Of a stretch of 64,000 nucleotides of DNA, positions 27,959-35,811 are shown piece by piece. The translations under genes were made by a program, and so were the position numbers. The DNA is from Lachnospiraceae bacterium (GTDB lineage: Bacteria; Bacillota; Clostridia; Lachnospirales; Lachnospiraceae): positions 62,001 through 126,000 of the forward strand of contig JAAWCS010000016.1 in NCBI GenBank assembly GCA_022793375.1. The letters are read 5' to 3'. The notes under the pieces are model-generated. The model made no database searches. It saw only the letters and a list, made by a program, of their open reading frames with translations, and was not told the origin of the DNA. How positions within the stretch are numbered: the first letter of the stretch is position 1; each line of letters opens with the position of its first letter.

Positions 27959-27990
27959 GACAGGAGCCGGCAAAATCCGCAGCTCCTGTC
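27959..27990 (-). terminator. Attenuating hairpin between binding-protein and permease genes
   Basis: 9-bp perfect stem GACAGGAGC / GCTCCTGTC, extended by an inner CGG/CCG pairing, followed on the minus strand by TTTCTCTT. The weak T run suggests partial termination or 3'-end protection, which would keep the binding protein in excess over the permease. Confidence 0.7.
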
Positions 27991-28009
27991 CGGATAAAGC
28001 GACACTATT

Positions 28010-29053
28010 TTACTGAGTACCAAACATTTCGGAGAACTTAGCCAGCAGGTCGCTGGAATTTGTCCTCATATACTCGACGTCCATCGGCAGCACCTTGATG
28101 TCGTCGATCGTGGGAACGTCGCTCCCTTCTGCCGCTTCGCTGATGATCGGTACATAGCCCTGCTCGACGAATAATTTCTGAGTCTCGATCTCGTACATGT
28201 AATCGACGAAGGCTTTGGCGGCCTCTACACTCTCTTCGGGCATGGAGCTTAGCAGACAGATCGGCGTAGGAATCAGCACGGAACCGGAGGCCGGATATAC
28301 ATAATCCACAGGGGAACCGTCGTTCTTGGCATTGCGCGGCAGGTAATCTACGACGACCACGCCGTTGTACTCGCCGGAAGATACCTTGGTCAAAAGAGTA
28401 CCGTTGGACTGCTCCATCTTGACATCGTTGTCGGCCAGAGCCTGATACCAGTTCCAGCCCACCTGGCTTTCGTTCTGGATGTGTACGGCCAGCGTAGTCA
28501 TGGCGCCGCCGGAGTAGGACGGATTGGCCAGAGCCAGGCTGCCGGTATAGTCGGCGGTCGTTACGTCGTTCCAATCGGCGGGCGGCGTGCTGATCTTGGT
28601 GGTGTTGTAGGCCAGCACGGAATAGATTGCGCGTACTTCATGTCCCATTCCGTCGTTATATTTATAATCATCGGGAACATTGGCGACGCTTGCGGGGGAG
28701 TAATGGAGAATCAGCCCCTGATCGTCCAGATCGTACATATATCCCAGATCAGCGAACCATACGATGCAGGCGTCGGTGCCGCCGGCCTCCAGCTCGGTGG
28801 TGAGCTTGGTTTTGACGTCGCCGGTGCCGGAACGATACAGATCAACATGTACGCCGGGATATTTGTCCTCAAAATCGGCGATCATTTCGGATACCAGATC
28901 CTGGGGCTCGGATGTATAAAGAACAAGGTTGCCGGTAATACCATTATCGCCGCCGGCATCGCTGCCGCTTCCTTGGGATTCCGACGGGGAAGAACATGCC
29001 GCCAGGCTAAAGACCAGCAGCACACATGCCATCAGAGATACAAATCGTTTCAT
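28010..29053 (-). CDS. Extracellular solute-binding lipoprotein of the FbpA/PhnS-like class
   Basis: 347 residues. Type II signal peptide with lipobox LAAC at 17-20, then an acidic Gly/Ser linker, then a class-II periplasmic-binding-protein fold (NLVLYTSEPQDLVSEMIADF, DACIVWFADLGYMYDL, YSGGAMTTLAVHIQN, VVVDYLPRNAKNDGSP). Anchored outside the membrane, it delivers substrate to the fused permease. Similar proteins bind ferric iron or 2-aminoethylphosphonate; iron-binding tyrosine pairs are not evident, and the MBL-fold partner points rather to an organophosphorus compound. Substrate remains open. Confidence 0.9.
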   Translation of the reverse strand: MKRFVSLMACVLLVFSLAACSSPSESQGSGSDAGGDNGITGNLVLYTSEPQDLVSEMIADFEDKYPGVHVDLYRSGTGDVKTKLTTELEAGGTDACIVWFADLGYMYDLDDQGLILHYSPASVANVPDDYKYNDGMGHEVRAIYSVLAYNTTKISTPPADWNDVTTADYTGSLALANPSYSGGAMTTLAVHIQNESQVGWNWYQALADNDVKMEQSNGTLLTKVSSGEYNGVVVVDYLPRNAKNDGSPVDYVYPASGSVLIPTPICLLSSMPEESVEAAKAFVDYMYEIETQKLFVEQGYVPIISEAAEGSDVPTIDDIKVLPMDVEYMRTNSSDLLAKFSEMFGTQ

Positions 29054-29097
29054 GCAGTATCCTCCTTTTTATGGGGTCTCTCAGAGTGAGAGAAATG

Positions 29098-29111
29098 TTT
29101 GCAAATGCAAA
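29098..29111. promoter_or_regulatory. Palindrome upstream of the importer operon
   Basis: TTTGCAAATGCAAA, a perfect 6-bp inverted repeat with 2-nt centre, 45 bp before the binding-protein start, with further TTGCAAA elements nearby (29119, 29272). It may be an operator in the divergent region between the importer operon and the PHP gene. Confidence 0.4.
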
Positions 29112-29336
29112 AATAGCCTTGCAAAACGTGATGTATTACTCTTTAAATCTACCATGAAACAATAAAAAGGTCAAGCAGTATTTGTGTAAAATGCTTGTAA
29201 AGCCTGAAAAAACCCAATAGCGATTGTGCAAAAACCCTGTCCGGGCCTGGGAAAAACAGAGGAAAATCTGCTTGCAAAAAAGAGGATATGCGTATAAACT
29301 AGAGGAAATACCGCAAGAGGAGTGAAGAACGCTTTT

Positions 29337-30218
29337 ATGAAAACAGTAGACTTGCATGCGCATACGACGGCGTCGGACGGCTCCTATACGCCTGCGGAGC
29401 TGATTCGATATGCCGGGGAAAAGGGACTGGCGGCGGTTGCCGTAACCGACCACGATACGATGGCCGGCGTGGAGGAAGCCGTGGCCGAGGGCGCGCGCCT
29501 GGGGATTGAGGTAATTCCGGGAGTGGAGCTTTCAACCCGCGTGGACGAATGCGACGTTCATATGATTTCTCTTTTTCTCAATTGTAAAAATAAAGCAATA
29601 ATCCACCGGTTGGAAGAAATGGCCGACTGCCGTAGGGAACGCAATTTGAAAATGGTGGACAAGCTTCATGACGCCGGGTTTCGGATCGACCGCGCGGACC
29701 TGGAACGCATGGGTACGGGCAAGGTCATCGCGCGCGGGCATATCGCGCAGATTTTGATTGCCCGCGGATATGCTTCTGATTTAAAGGAAGCCCTGCGCCG
29801 GTATTTAAGCAAGGGCGGACCCGGCTATGTGCAGAAGGAGGTATTGCCGCCGGAGGAATGCATTCGTCTGGCGCACGAGGCCGGCGGTTTGATTTTTGTG
29901 GCTCATCTGCACCAGATTGATCCGGCTTCGCCCGAACACTGCGTTCAGGTCTGCCGAAAGCTGCTGGAGGCGGGAGCGGACGGCCTGGAGACGCTTTACT
30001 GCGAATTTGACGACGAGTGGCGCGCCGTAACGGAATCCCTGGCACAGGAATACCGCTGCCTGCGTTCCGGGGGCAGCGATTTCCACGGAACCATGAAAAA
30101 GGGGCTTGATTTAGGCGTCGGATACGGGGATTTGTCCGTTCCTTATCCATTTGTAGAGGCAATGAAAGAAGAGCGGAGCCGCAAAGAGGGATTTTGGGCA
30201 GGACGCGGAACGGAATAA
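29337..30218 (+). CDS. PHP-domain phosphoesterase, YciV/RNase AM-like
   Basis: 293 residues. All PHP metal motifs are visible: DLHAHTTASDGSYTP, AVTDHDTMAG, GVELST, a mid-protein RGHIAQILI segment, VAHLHQ and the final GSDFHG. This subfamily removes nucleotides from 3'-phosphoadenosine phosphate or acts as a 5'-3' exoribonuclease on short RNA; which applies here cannot be told. The start at 29337 (MKTVDLHAH) is chosen by family; a GTG at 29322 would add five residues but overlaps the AGAGGAG ribosome site. Confidence 0.87.
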   Translation: MKTVDLHAHTTASDGSYTPAELIRYAGEKGLAAVAVTDHDTMAGVEEAVAEGARLGIEVIPGVELSTRVDECDVHMISLFLNCKNKAIIHRLEEMADCRRERNLKMVDKLHDAGFRIDRADLERMGTGKVIARGHIAQILIARGYASDLKEALRRYLSKGGPGYVQKEVLPPEECIRLAHEAGGLIFVAHLHQIDPASPEHCVQVCRKLLEAGADGLETLYCEFDDEWRAVTESLAQEYRCLRSGGSDFHGTMKKGLDLGVGYGDLSVPYPFVEAMKEERSRKEGFWAGRGTE

Positions 30219-30249
30219 TCTTAAAATTTTCTTACAAAAGTCTTATGCA

Positions 30250-30278
30250 TTTACAACTTCCGCCCCCTGTGTTATAAT
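30250..30278 (+). promoter_or_regulatory. Promoter of the pyrH-frr-uppS-cdsA-rseP-ispG operon
   Basis: TTTACA (30250-30255), 17-nt spacer, TATAAT (30273-30278), about 45 nt before pyrH. Confidence 0.86.
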
Positions 30279-30326
30279 ATAACAATAACTGCGCGTATTT
30301 GCAGGAAGCGAAACGGAGAAACCGGA

Positions 30327-31031
30327 ATGGAAAAAGCAAGACGGGTATTACTCAAATTAAGCGGCGAAGCGCTGGCCGGAGAGAATCGGACAGGCTTTGA
30401 CCTTACGGTGGTGCAGGATGTGGCCGGTCAGGTGAAGGAGGCCGTGAGAAGCGGCGTCGAAGTCGGCATCGTCATTGGCGGCGGCAATTTCTGGCGCGGG
30501 CGTACCGGCAATGAAATCGATCGTGTCAAGTCGGATCAGATCGGCATGCTGGCTACGGTGATGAACGCGGTTTACGTGTCGGAGGTTTTTCGGACGGAAG
30601 GAATGCGGACCGAGGTGCTGACGCCCTTTGTCTGCGGCGATATGACGGAATTGTTTTCCAAGGATAAGGCGAGCCGGTACTGGCAGGAGGGCAAGGTAGT
30701 GTTTTTTGCCGGCGGCACCGGGCACCCGTATTTTTCCACCGATACCGGCGTCGCGCTGCGGGCGATTGAAATGGAAGCGGATGTGATCCTGCTGGCGAAA
30801 GCCATCGACGGCGTGTACGACAGCGATCCCCGGGTCAATCCGCAGGCGAAAAAATACGATACGGTGAGCATCGAAGAGGTGATAGCCAAAAAACTGGCGG
30901 TGGTGGATCTGACCGCGTCGATCCTTTGTATGGAAAATCACATGCCGATGGCCGTATTTGGGCTGAATGAAGAAAACAGTATCGCAAATGCCATCAAGGG
31001 CAGAATCAACGGCACGATTGTGACCGTATAG
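30327..31031 (+). CDS. pyrH: Uridylate kinase
   Basis: 234 residues, full-length bacterial UMP kinase of the amino-acid-kinase fold, making UDP from UMP and ATP in the cytoplasm. Visible: LLKLSGEALAG phosphate-binding start, VIGGGNFWRGR, KSDQIGMLATVMNA, VFFAGGTGHPYFSTDT and AKAIDGVYDSDPR. It opens a six-gene housekeeping operon with frr 16 nt downstream. In most Firmicutes rpsB-tsf stand directly upstream; here a PHP phosphoesterase gene and a fresh promoter do. Confidence 0.98.
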   Translation: MEKARRVLLKLSGEALAGENRTGFDLTVVQDVAGQVKEAVRSGVEVGIVIGGGNFWRGRTGNEIDRVKSDQIGMLATVMNAVYVSEVFRTEGMRTEVLTPFVCGDMTELFSKDKASRYWQEGKVVFFAGGTGHPYFSTDTGVALRAIEMEADVILLAKAIDGVYDSDPRVNPQAKKYDTVSIEEVIAKKLAVVDLTASILCMENHMPMAVFGLNEENSIANAIKGRINGTIVTV

Positions 31032-31047
31032 TTGGGAGGAGAAGGCA

Positions 31048-31602
31048 GTGGAAGAAAAGATTATGATGTACGAGGAAAAAATGGAGAAAACCCTGAATTC
31101 CCTGCGGGAGGATTTCGGTTCGATCCGTGCGGGACGCGCAAATCCCAAGGTGTTAGACCGGATCCGCGTCGATTATTACGGGACGCCCAGCAGCATTCAG
31201 CAGGTGGCGAACGTATCGGTGCCTGAGCCGCGGATGATTCAGATTCAGCCGTGGGAGAAGAACCTGATCCGCGAGATCGAGAAGGCGATCAATCTCTCCG
31301 ATCTGGGAATCAATCCGACGAACGACGGACGGGTAATCCGCCTGGTATTTCCGGAACTGACCGAGGAGCGTCGTAAGGATCTTTCAAAGGACGTTAAGAA
31401 AAAGGGCGAGGCGGCCAAAGTGGCGATCCGCAATATCCGCCGCGATGCCAACGATACCTTTAAAAAGATGAACAAAGCCAATGAGCTGACCGAGGACGAT
31501 CAGAAGCTGGGGGAGGAGAAGATCCAGAAGATGACGGACAAGTTTATCGAGAAGGTGGACAAGGAAGTCGAAAACAAAACAAAGGAAATTATGACGGTTT
31601 AA
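31048..31602 (+). CDS. frr: Ribosome recycling factor
   Basis: 184 residues, the normal length. It splits post-termination ribosomes together with EF-G. Family marks: TLNSLREDFGSIRAGRANPK, YYGTPSSIQQVANVSVPEP, INLSDLGINPTNDGRVIRL, and the LTEERRKDLSKDVKKKGE helix. GTG start at 31048 behind GGGAGGAG. Confidence 0.98.
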   Translation: MEEKIMMYEEKMEKTLNSLREDFGSIRAGRANPKVLDRIRVDYYGTPSSIQQVANVSVPEPRMIQIQPWEKNLIREIEKAINLSDLGINPTNDGRVIRLVFPELTEERRKDLSKDVKKKGEAAKVAIRNIRRDANDTFKKMNKANELTEDDQKLGEEKIQKMTDKFIEKVDKEVENKTKEIMTV

Positions 31603-31671
31603 GTAGACATAAAAATCAAAAAAGGGGGGCAGGAGGGGACTACCTGCCTTCCTGCATGTCCGGGAGGTTTC

Positions 31672-32385
31672 ATGGATGACGTAAGAGTGCCAAAGCACGT
31701 AGCCATTATAATGGATGGGAACGGACGCTGGGCAAAGAAACGCGGCCTGCCCCGCAAGATGGGGCATGTGGAAGGATGCAAAGTGGTGGAGCGGACCGTA
31801 GAGGACGCGGCGCGGCTGGGCATTAAGTATTTGACGGTGTACGCTTTTTCCACGGAGAACTGGAAGCGCTCGGAGGAGGAAGTGGATGCGCTGATGCAGC
31901 TGTTTCGCTACTACACCAAGCGCCTTTTGAAAATTGCGGGTGAAAACAACGTGCGGGTAAAAATGATCGGCGAAAGGAGCCGTTTTGCCCCGGATATTAT
32001 AGATGGAATCAACAAGCTGGAGACAACGACGGCAAACAATACGCGGATGACGTTCGTGATCGCGGTCAATTACGGGAGCCGGGATGAAATCCGACGCAGC
32101 GTGACGCGGATGCTTGCGGACTGCCAGGCGGGCGTAATTTCAGCGGCGGAGGTGTCGGAAGAACGGATTTCTTCCTATTTAGATACGGCCGGTATACCGG
32201 ATCCGGATTTGCTGATCCGCACCAGCGGTGAAGAACGGCTGTCCAATTTCCTCTTGTGGCAGCTGGCCTATTCGGAGTTTTACTTTACCGATGTGCTGTG
32301 GCCGGATTTTCGGAAAGAGGAATTGGTCAAGGCTATTGAGATGTATAATAGTAGAGAGCGCCGCTACGGCGACGCGAAAGGATAG
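31672..32385 (+). CDS. uppS: Isoprenyl transferase (undecaprenyl diphosphate synthase)
   Basis: 237 residues. Makes the C55 lipid carrier used for peptidoglycan and for the surface polysaccharides encoded at the right end of this window. Motifs: HVAIIMDGNGRWAKKRGLP with the catalytic Asp, GHVEG, YAFSTENWKRS, and the C-terminal LLIRTSGEERLSNFLLWQ and SEFYFTDVLWPDF. ATG 31672 follows GGGAGG. Only 15 nt separate it from cdsA. Confidence 0.97.
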   Translation: MDDVRVPKHVAIIMDGNGRWAKKRGLPRKMGHVEGCKVVERTVEDAARLGIKYLTVYAFSTENWKRSEEEVDALMQLFRYYTKRLLKIAGENNVRVKMIGERSRFAPDIIDGINKLETTTANNTRMTFVIAVNYGSRDEIRRSVTRMLADCQAGVISAAEVSEERISSYLDTAGIPDPDLLIRTSGEERLSNFLLWQLAYSEFYFTDVLWPDFRKEELVKAIEMYNSRERRYGDAKG

Positions 32386-32400
32386 GGAGGAAAAGCGTCC

Positions 32401-33213
32401 ATGTTCTGGATTCGCTTGCGAAGCAGTGCGCTGATTGTGGCGGTGTCGACCCTGGTCTTATGGCCGGGCGGCGCGGTGACGGCAGCGGGAATTGGGCTGA
32501 TATCGCTGATCGGGCTGTATGAGCTGAACCGGATCGGCAAAGTGGAGAAGCAGCTGCCGGGGCTTGTCTCGTATGCGGCCGCGGTACTTCTGTACGCTGC
32601 CCTGTATTTCCTGCCGCAGACAGAGAATATGCTTTTTGTTACCGGCTATTTGACCGTACTGCTGGCCGTCTATGTGGCGGCGTTTCCGCGTTATCGTTTT
32701 GAGCAGATTGCCACGCCGTTTTTCGGTTTGTTCTATGTGGCGCTGATGCTGTCGTATGTGGTGCGGATCCGGGCAATGGGGAGCGGGCTTTTGGTGCTGC
32801 TGATTTTTATCAGTTCGTGGGGCTGCGATACCTGCGCGTATTGTGTGGGAATGCTCTGCGGCCGGCACAAAATGACGCCTAAGCTAAGCCCTAAGAAGTC
32901 GGTTGAAGGAGCGGTCGGCGGGATGTTGGGAGCGGCCCTTTTAGGCGCGGTGTTCGGCGCGGTGTTTGGGACCCGTCTGGGAATGGAATTTACATCGTTT
33001 TCTCCGGTTGTGGGCTGTGCCCTGATCTGTTTTGCCGGCTCGATCGGATCGCAGGTGGGCGATCTGGCGGCTTCCGCCATCAAGCGAAATTTTGAAATCA
33101 AGGATTTTGGGACGCTGATTCCCGGTCATGGGGGGATTTTGGATCGTTTTGACAGCGTGATTTTTGTCGCGCCGGCGATCTACGCGGTAATTACGGCGCT
33201 TGGCGGGGGTTGA
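32401..33213 (+). CDS. cdsA: Phosphatidate cytidylyltransferase
   Basis: 270-residue membrane protein with about seven helices, making CDP-diacylglycerol for phospholipid synthesis. The C-terminal CDP-alcohol signature is intact: GSQVGDLAASAIKRNFEIKD followed by FGTLIPGHGGILDRFDS. In related genomes dxr normally follows; here rseP begins only 54 nt later. Confidence 0.96.
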   Translation: MFWIRLRSSALIVAVSTLVLWPGGAVTAAGIGLISLIGLYELNRIGKVEKQLPGLVSYAAAVLLYAALYFLPQTENMLFVTGYLTVLLAVYVAAFPRYRFEQIATPFFGLFYVALMLSYVVRIRAMGSGLLVLLIFISSWGCDTCAYCVGMLCGRHKMTPKLSPKKSVEGAVGGMLGAALLGAVFGAVFGTRLGMEFTSFSPVVGCALICFAGSIGSQVGDLAASAIKRNFEIKDFGTLIPGHGGILDRFDSVIFVAPAIYAVITALGGG

Positions 33214-33267
33214 GAAAGCCAAAAAAGGGTATACTAACAGCGATTGCTGGAAAACAGGAGGTAAGAC

Positions 33268-34308
33268 TTGAGTATCGTTTTGGCAATTCTGGTATTCAGC
33301 CTGTTGATTTTTTCCCATGAGCTGGGACATTTTCTGCTGGCAAAGAAGAACGGGATCGGCGTAGCGGAGTTTGCGATCGGCATGGGGCCGACGCTGATGC
33401 ATTTTAAGAGAAAAGAGACACGCTACTCGATTAAGCTGGTTCCCTTTGGCGGCTTCTGCCAGATGATCGGCGAACTGGAGGACGACAGTAAGGACAGGCC
33501 GGATAATTCCTTCAATGCCAAAGGCCCCTGGGCAAGGCTGTCGGTGATTTTGGCCGGCCCGGTCTTTAACTTCATCTTTGCCTGGCTGCTGGCGCTGATC
33601 GTGATCGGCAGCGTGGGCGTCGACCATCCGGTGATTTCCGGCGTGATTGAGGACCTGCCCTGCGAAGCGGCCGGATTGCAGGCCGGCGACCGGATTGTGC
33701 GGCTGAACAATGAAAAAATTACGGTGTACCGTGATTTACAGCTGTACCTGGCGCTTCATCCGGGCGAGCATTTGGAACTTACGTATGAGCGGGACGGCAA
33801 ACAGAGCACCGTGTCGATCGATCCGGTGTATGTGCGCGACCAGGATTCCTACATGATCGGTATTCAGTACAATACCCGCCGTACCCCGGCCGGCGTGTGG
33901 GATACGATAAAGTACAGCGCCAACGAGGTGCGCTACTGGATTCGCTACACCTTGACCTCCCTGCGGATGCTGGTGACCGGCCAGGTGGGCGTAAACGATG
34001 TTTCCGGGGCAGTCGGGATTGTCGATACGCTGGATACGATCGTGGACGAGACAAAGGAATACGGCGCCTATCCGGTCTTTTTGGAACTGGCGAATTTCTG
34101 CATCCTCTTAAGCGCCAACTTAGGGGTGGTGAATCTGCTGCCGATCCCGGCGATGGACGGCGGGCGCGCCGTGTTTATCGTACTGGAAATTGTGCGCGGC
34201 AAGCCGATCGACCGGGAGAAAGAAGGAATGGTACACACGATTGGCCTGGTATGCCTGATGATATTGATGGGCTTCCTTCTTTTTAACGACGTGCGCAAGC
34301 TGATATGA
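33268..34308 (+). CDS. rseP: Site-2 (RseP/RasP) intramembrane metalloprotease
   Basis: 346 residues. Zinc motif HELGH in the first helix (LIFSHELGHFLLAKK), PDZ domain at about 115-200 (DLPCEAAGLQAGDRIVRLNN), and the third zinc ligand in NLLPIPAMDGGRAVF. It cleaves anti-sigma factors and signal-peptide remnants inside the membrane. Starts with TTG at 33268, 7 nt behind AGGAGG; no better ATG exists. Confidence 0.96.
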   Translation: MSIVLAILVFSLLIFSHELGHFLLAKKNGIGVAEFAIGMGPTLMHFKRKETRYSIKLVPFGGFCQMIGELEDDSKDRPDNSFNAKGPWARLSVILAGPVFNFIFAWLLALIVIGSVGVDHPVISGVIEDLPCEAAGLQAGDRIVRLNNEKITVYRDLQLYLALHPGEHLELTYERDGKQSTVSIDPVYVRDQDSYMIGIQYNTRRTPAGVWDTIKYSANEVRYWIRYTLTSLRMLVTGQVGVNDVSGAVGIVDTLDTIVDETKEYGAYPVFLELANFCILLSANLGVVNLLPIPAMDGGRAVFIVLEIVRGKPIDREKEGMVHTIGLVCLMILMGFLLFNDVRKLI

Positions 34309-34469
34309 CGAAGGAAAGCCTCAGGCGGCAGCTGTGTGGATGAGCATGTCCGTATGCACAGCCGTAAAGTTTTGAGAATTACGCGCGGAAAGCGGTAGCA
34401 GATACCGGTTTTCCGTATTTCGCGGCCGAATCCGCACGGAGCGGGCCGTGGATATTGGAGGAAGAAACT

Positions 34470-35528
34470 ATGTACAGAGACCTGACAAAGCAGGTAATGG
34501 TAGGGAATGTGCCGGTCGGCGGCGATGCGCCGATTTCGATTCAGTCGATGACCAATACGAGAACGGAGGATGTGGAGGCAACCGTGGCCCAGATTCAGTA
34601 TCTGGTGAATGCCGGCTGCCAGATTATTCGCTGTGCCGTGCCGACATTGGAAGCGGCAAAGGCGCTTCGCGCGATTAAAAAGAGGATTCGGATTCCGTTG
34701 GTAGCCGATATCCATTTCGACTATAAGCTGGCAGTTGCCGCCATTGAAAACGGCGCGGATAAAGTGCGTATTAACCCGGGCAATATCGGCAGCCCGGAGC
34801 GGGTGCGCGCGGTCGTCGAAAAGGCCGTGGAGTATGGAGTACCGATCCGCATCGGCGTAAACAGCGGATCCCTGGAGAAAGAACTGCTGGAAAAGTACGG
34901 CGGTGTGACGGCCCAGGGCCTGGTGGAGAGCGCGTTGGACAAGATACATATGGTGGAATCCTTTGGCCTTGAGGACATCATTGTAAGCATTAAATCCTCG
35001 GATGTAATGATGTGCATTAAGGCTTATGAGCTGATGGCAAAAAAGACCCTCTATCCGCTGCATGTAGGGATTACGGAGGCCGGACCGATGGCCGGCGGTA
35101 TCATCAAATCCAGCGTGGGACTGGGTGTAATCCTCTATCAGGGGATCGGCAACACGATCCGTGTGTCCTTGACCGGCGACCAGATCGAGGAGGTAAAGAC
35201 GGCGCGGAAGCTGTTGGCGGCGCTTGGCCTGCGAAAAGGCGGCGTGGAGATTGTCTCCTGCCCGACCTGCGGCCGGACGCAGATCGATTTGATTTCCCTG
35301 GCAACGCAGGCGGCGAACCTGGTGGCGGACTATGACCTTGACCTCAAGGTGGCGGTCATGGGTTGTGTCGTCAACGGGCCGGGCGAAGCGCGGGAAGCCG
35401 ATTTGGGGATTGCCGGCGGAAACGGCGAAGGCCTGCTGTTTAAGAAGGGCGAGATCTTGCGCAAGGTGCCGGAGGCGGAACTTTTGACAGCGCTGAAGGA
35501 GGAACTGGACGGCTGGAAGAAGGAGTGA
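34470..35528 (+). CDS. ispG: (E)-4-hydroxy-3-methylbut-2-enyl-diphosphate synthase
   Basis: 352 residues, 4Fe-4S enzyme of the non-mevalonate isoprenoid pathway, feeding uppS. Visible: VGGDAPISIQSMTNTRTED, PLVADIHFDYKLA, KVRINPGNIG and the cluster cysteines in SCPTCGRTQ and MGCVVNGPGEA. ATG 34470 follows GGAGGAAG. The 160-nt gap to rseP contains two imperfect hairpins without T runs (around 34331-34362 and 34387-34415), so read-through is expected. Last gene of the operon. Confidence 0.97.
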   Translation: MYRDLTKQVMVGNVPVGGDAPISIQSMTNTRTEDVEATVAQIQYLVNAGCQIIRCAVPTLEAAKALRAIKKRIRIPLVADIHFDYKLAVAAIENGADKVRINPGNIGSPERVRAVVEKAVEYGVPIRIGVNSGSLEKELLEKYGGVTAQGLVESALDKIHMVESFGLEDIIVSIKSSDVMMCIKAYELMAKKTLYPLHVGITEAGPMAGGIIKSSVGLGVILYQGIGNTIRVSLTGDQIEEVKTARKLLAALGLRKGGVEIVSCPTCGRTQIDLISLATQAANLVADYDLDLKVAVMGCVVNGPGEAREADLGIAGGNGEGLLFKKGEILRKVPEAELLTALKEELDGWKKE

Positions 35529-35631
35529 TGTTTGCGGGGGACTCCGGAAGATTTGGAAAAAGTACGCTTATTTGATTATTATTTGACAAATAAGGAAATA
35601 TATAACAGACCGATAAGAGTTTTTGACGTGC

Positions 35632-35654
35632 GGCGCCAGGGAGGCGCCTTTTTT
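35632..35654 (+). terminator. Terminator of the pyrH-ispG operon
   Basis: GGCGCC (35632-35637), loop AGGGA, GGCGCC (35643-35648), then six T. The short open frame across this site is therefore not read as a gene. Confidence 0.92.
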
Positions 35655-35697
35655 AATGGAAAAAGCAGGGGGTATTTTCCGCGCGCCTACTTTTGCA

Positions 35698-35725
35698 TTG
35701 AATTTTACTTCAAATCGATTATAAT
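35698..35725 (+). promoter_or_regulatory. Promoter of polC
   Basis: TTGAAT (35698-35703), 16-nt spacer, TATAAT (35720-35725), about 85 nt before the polC start. Confidence 0.72.
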
Positions 35726-35811
35726 AGACATGTTAGAGCTAATGATCGGACCGATGCAATCGAGCGGTCTTTTTGCATAAATCCGCTGCCCCGTAAAGAG
35801 AGGTACTTTTG

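Noticed and set aside
34309-34469. Riboswitch or terminator between rseP and ispG
   Set aside because: Two imperfect hairpins are present but without T run or a recognisable riboswitch core.
35532-35780. Open frame of 82 codons between ispG and polC
   Set aside because: It runs through the operon terminator and the polC promoter, and has no ribosome site or recognisable product.
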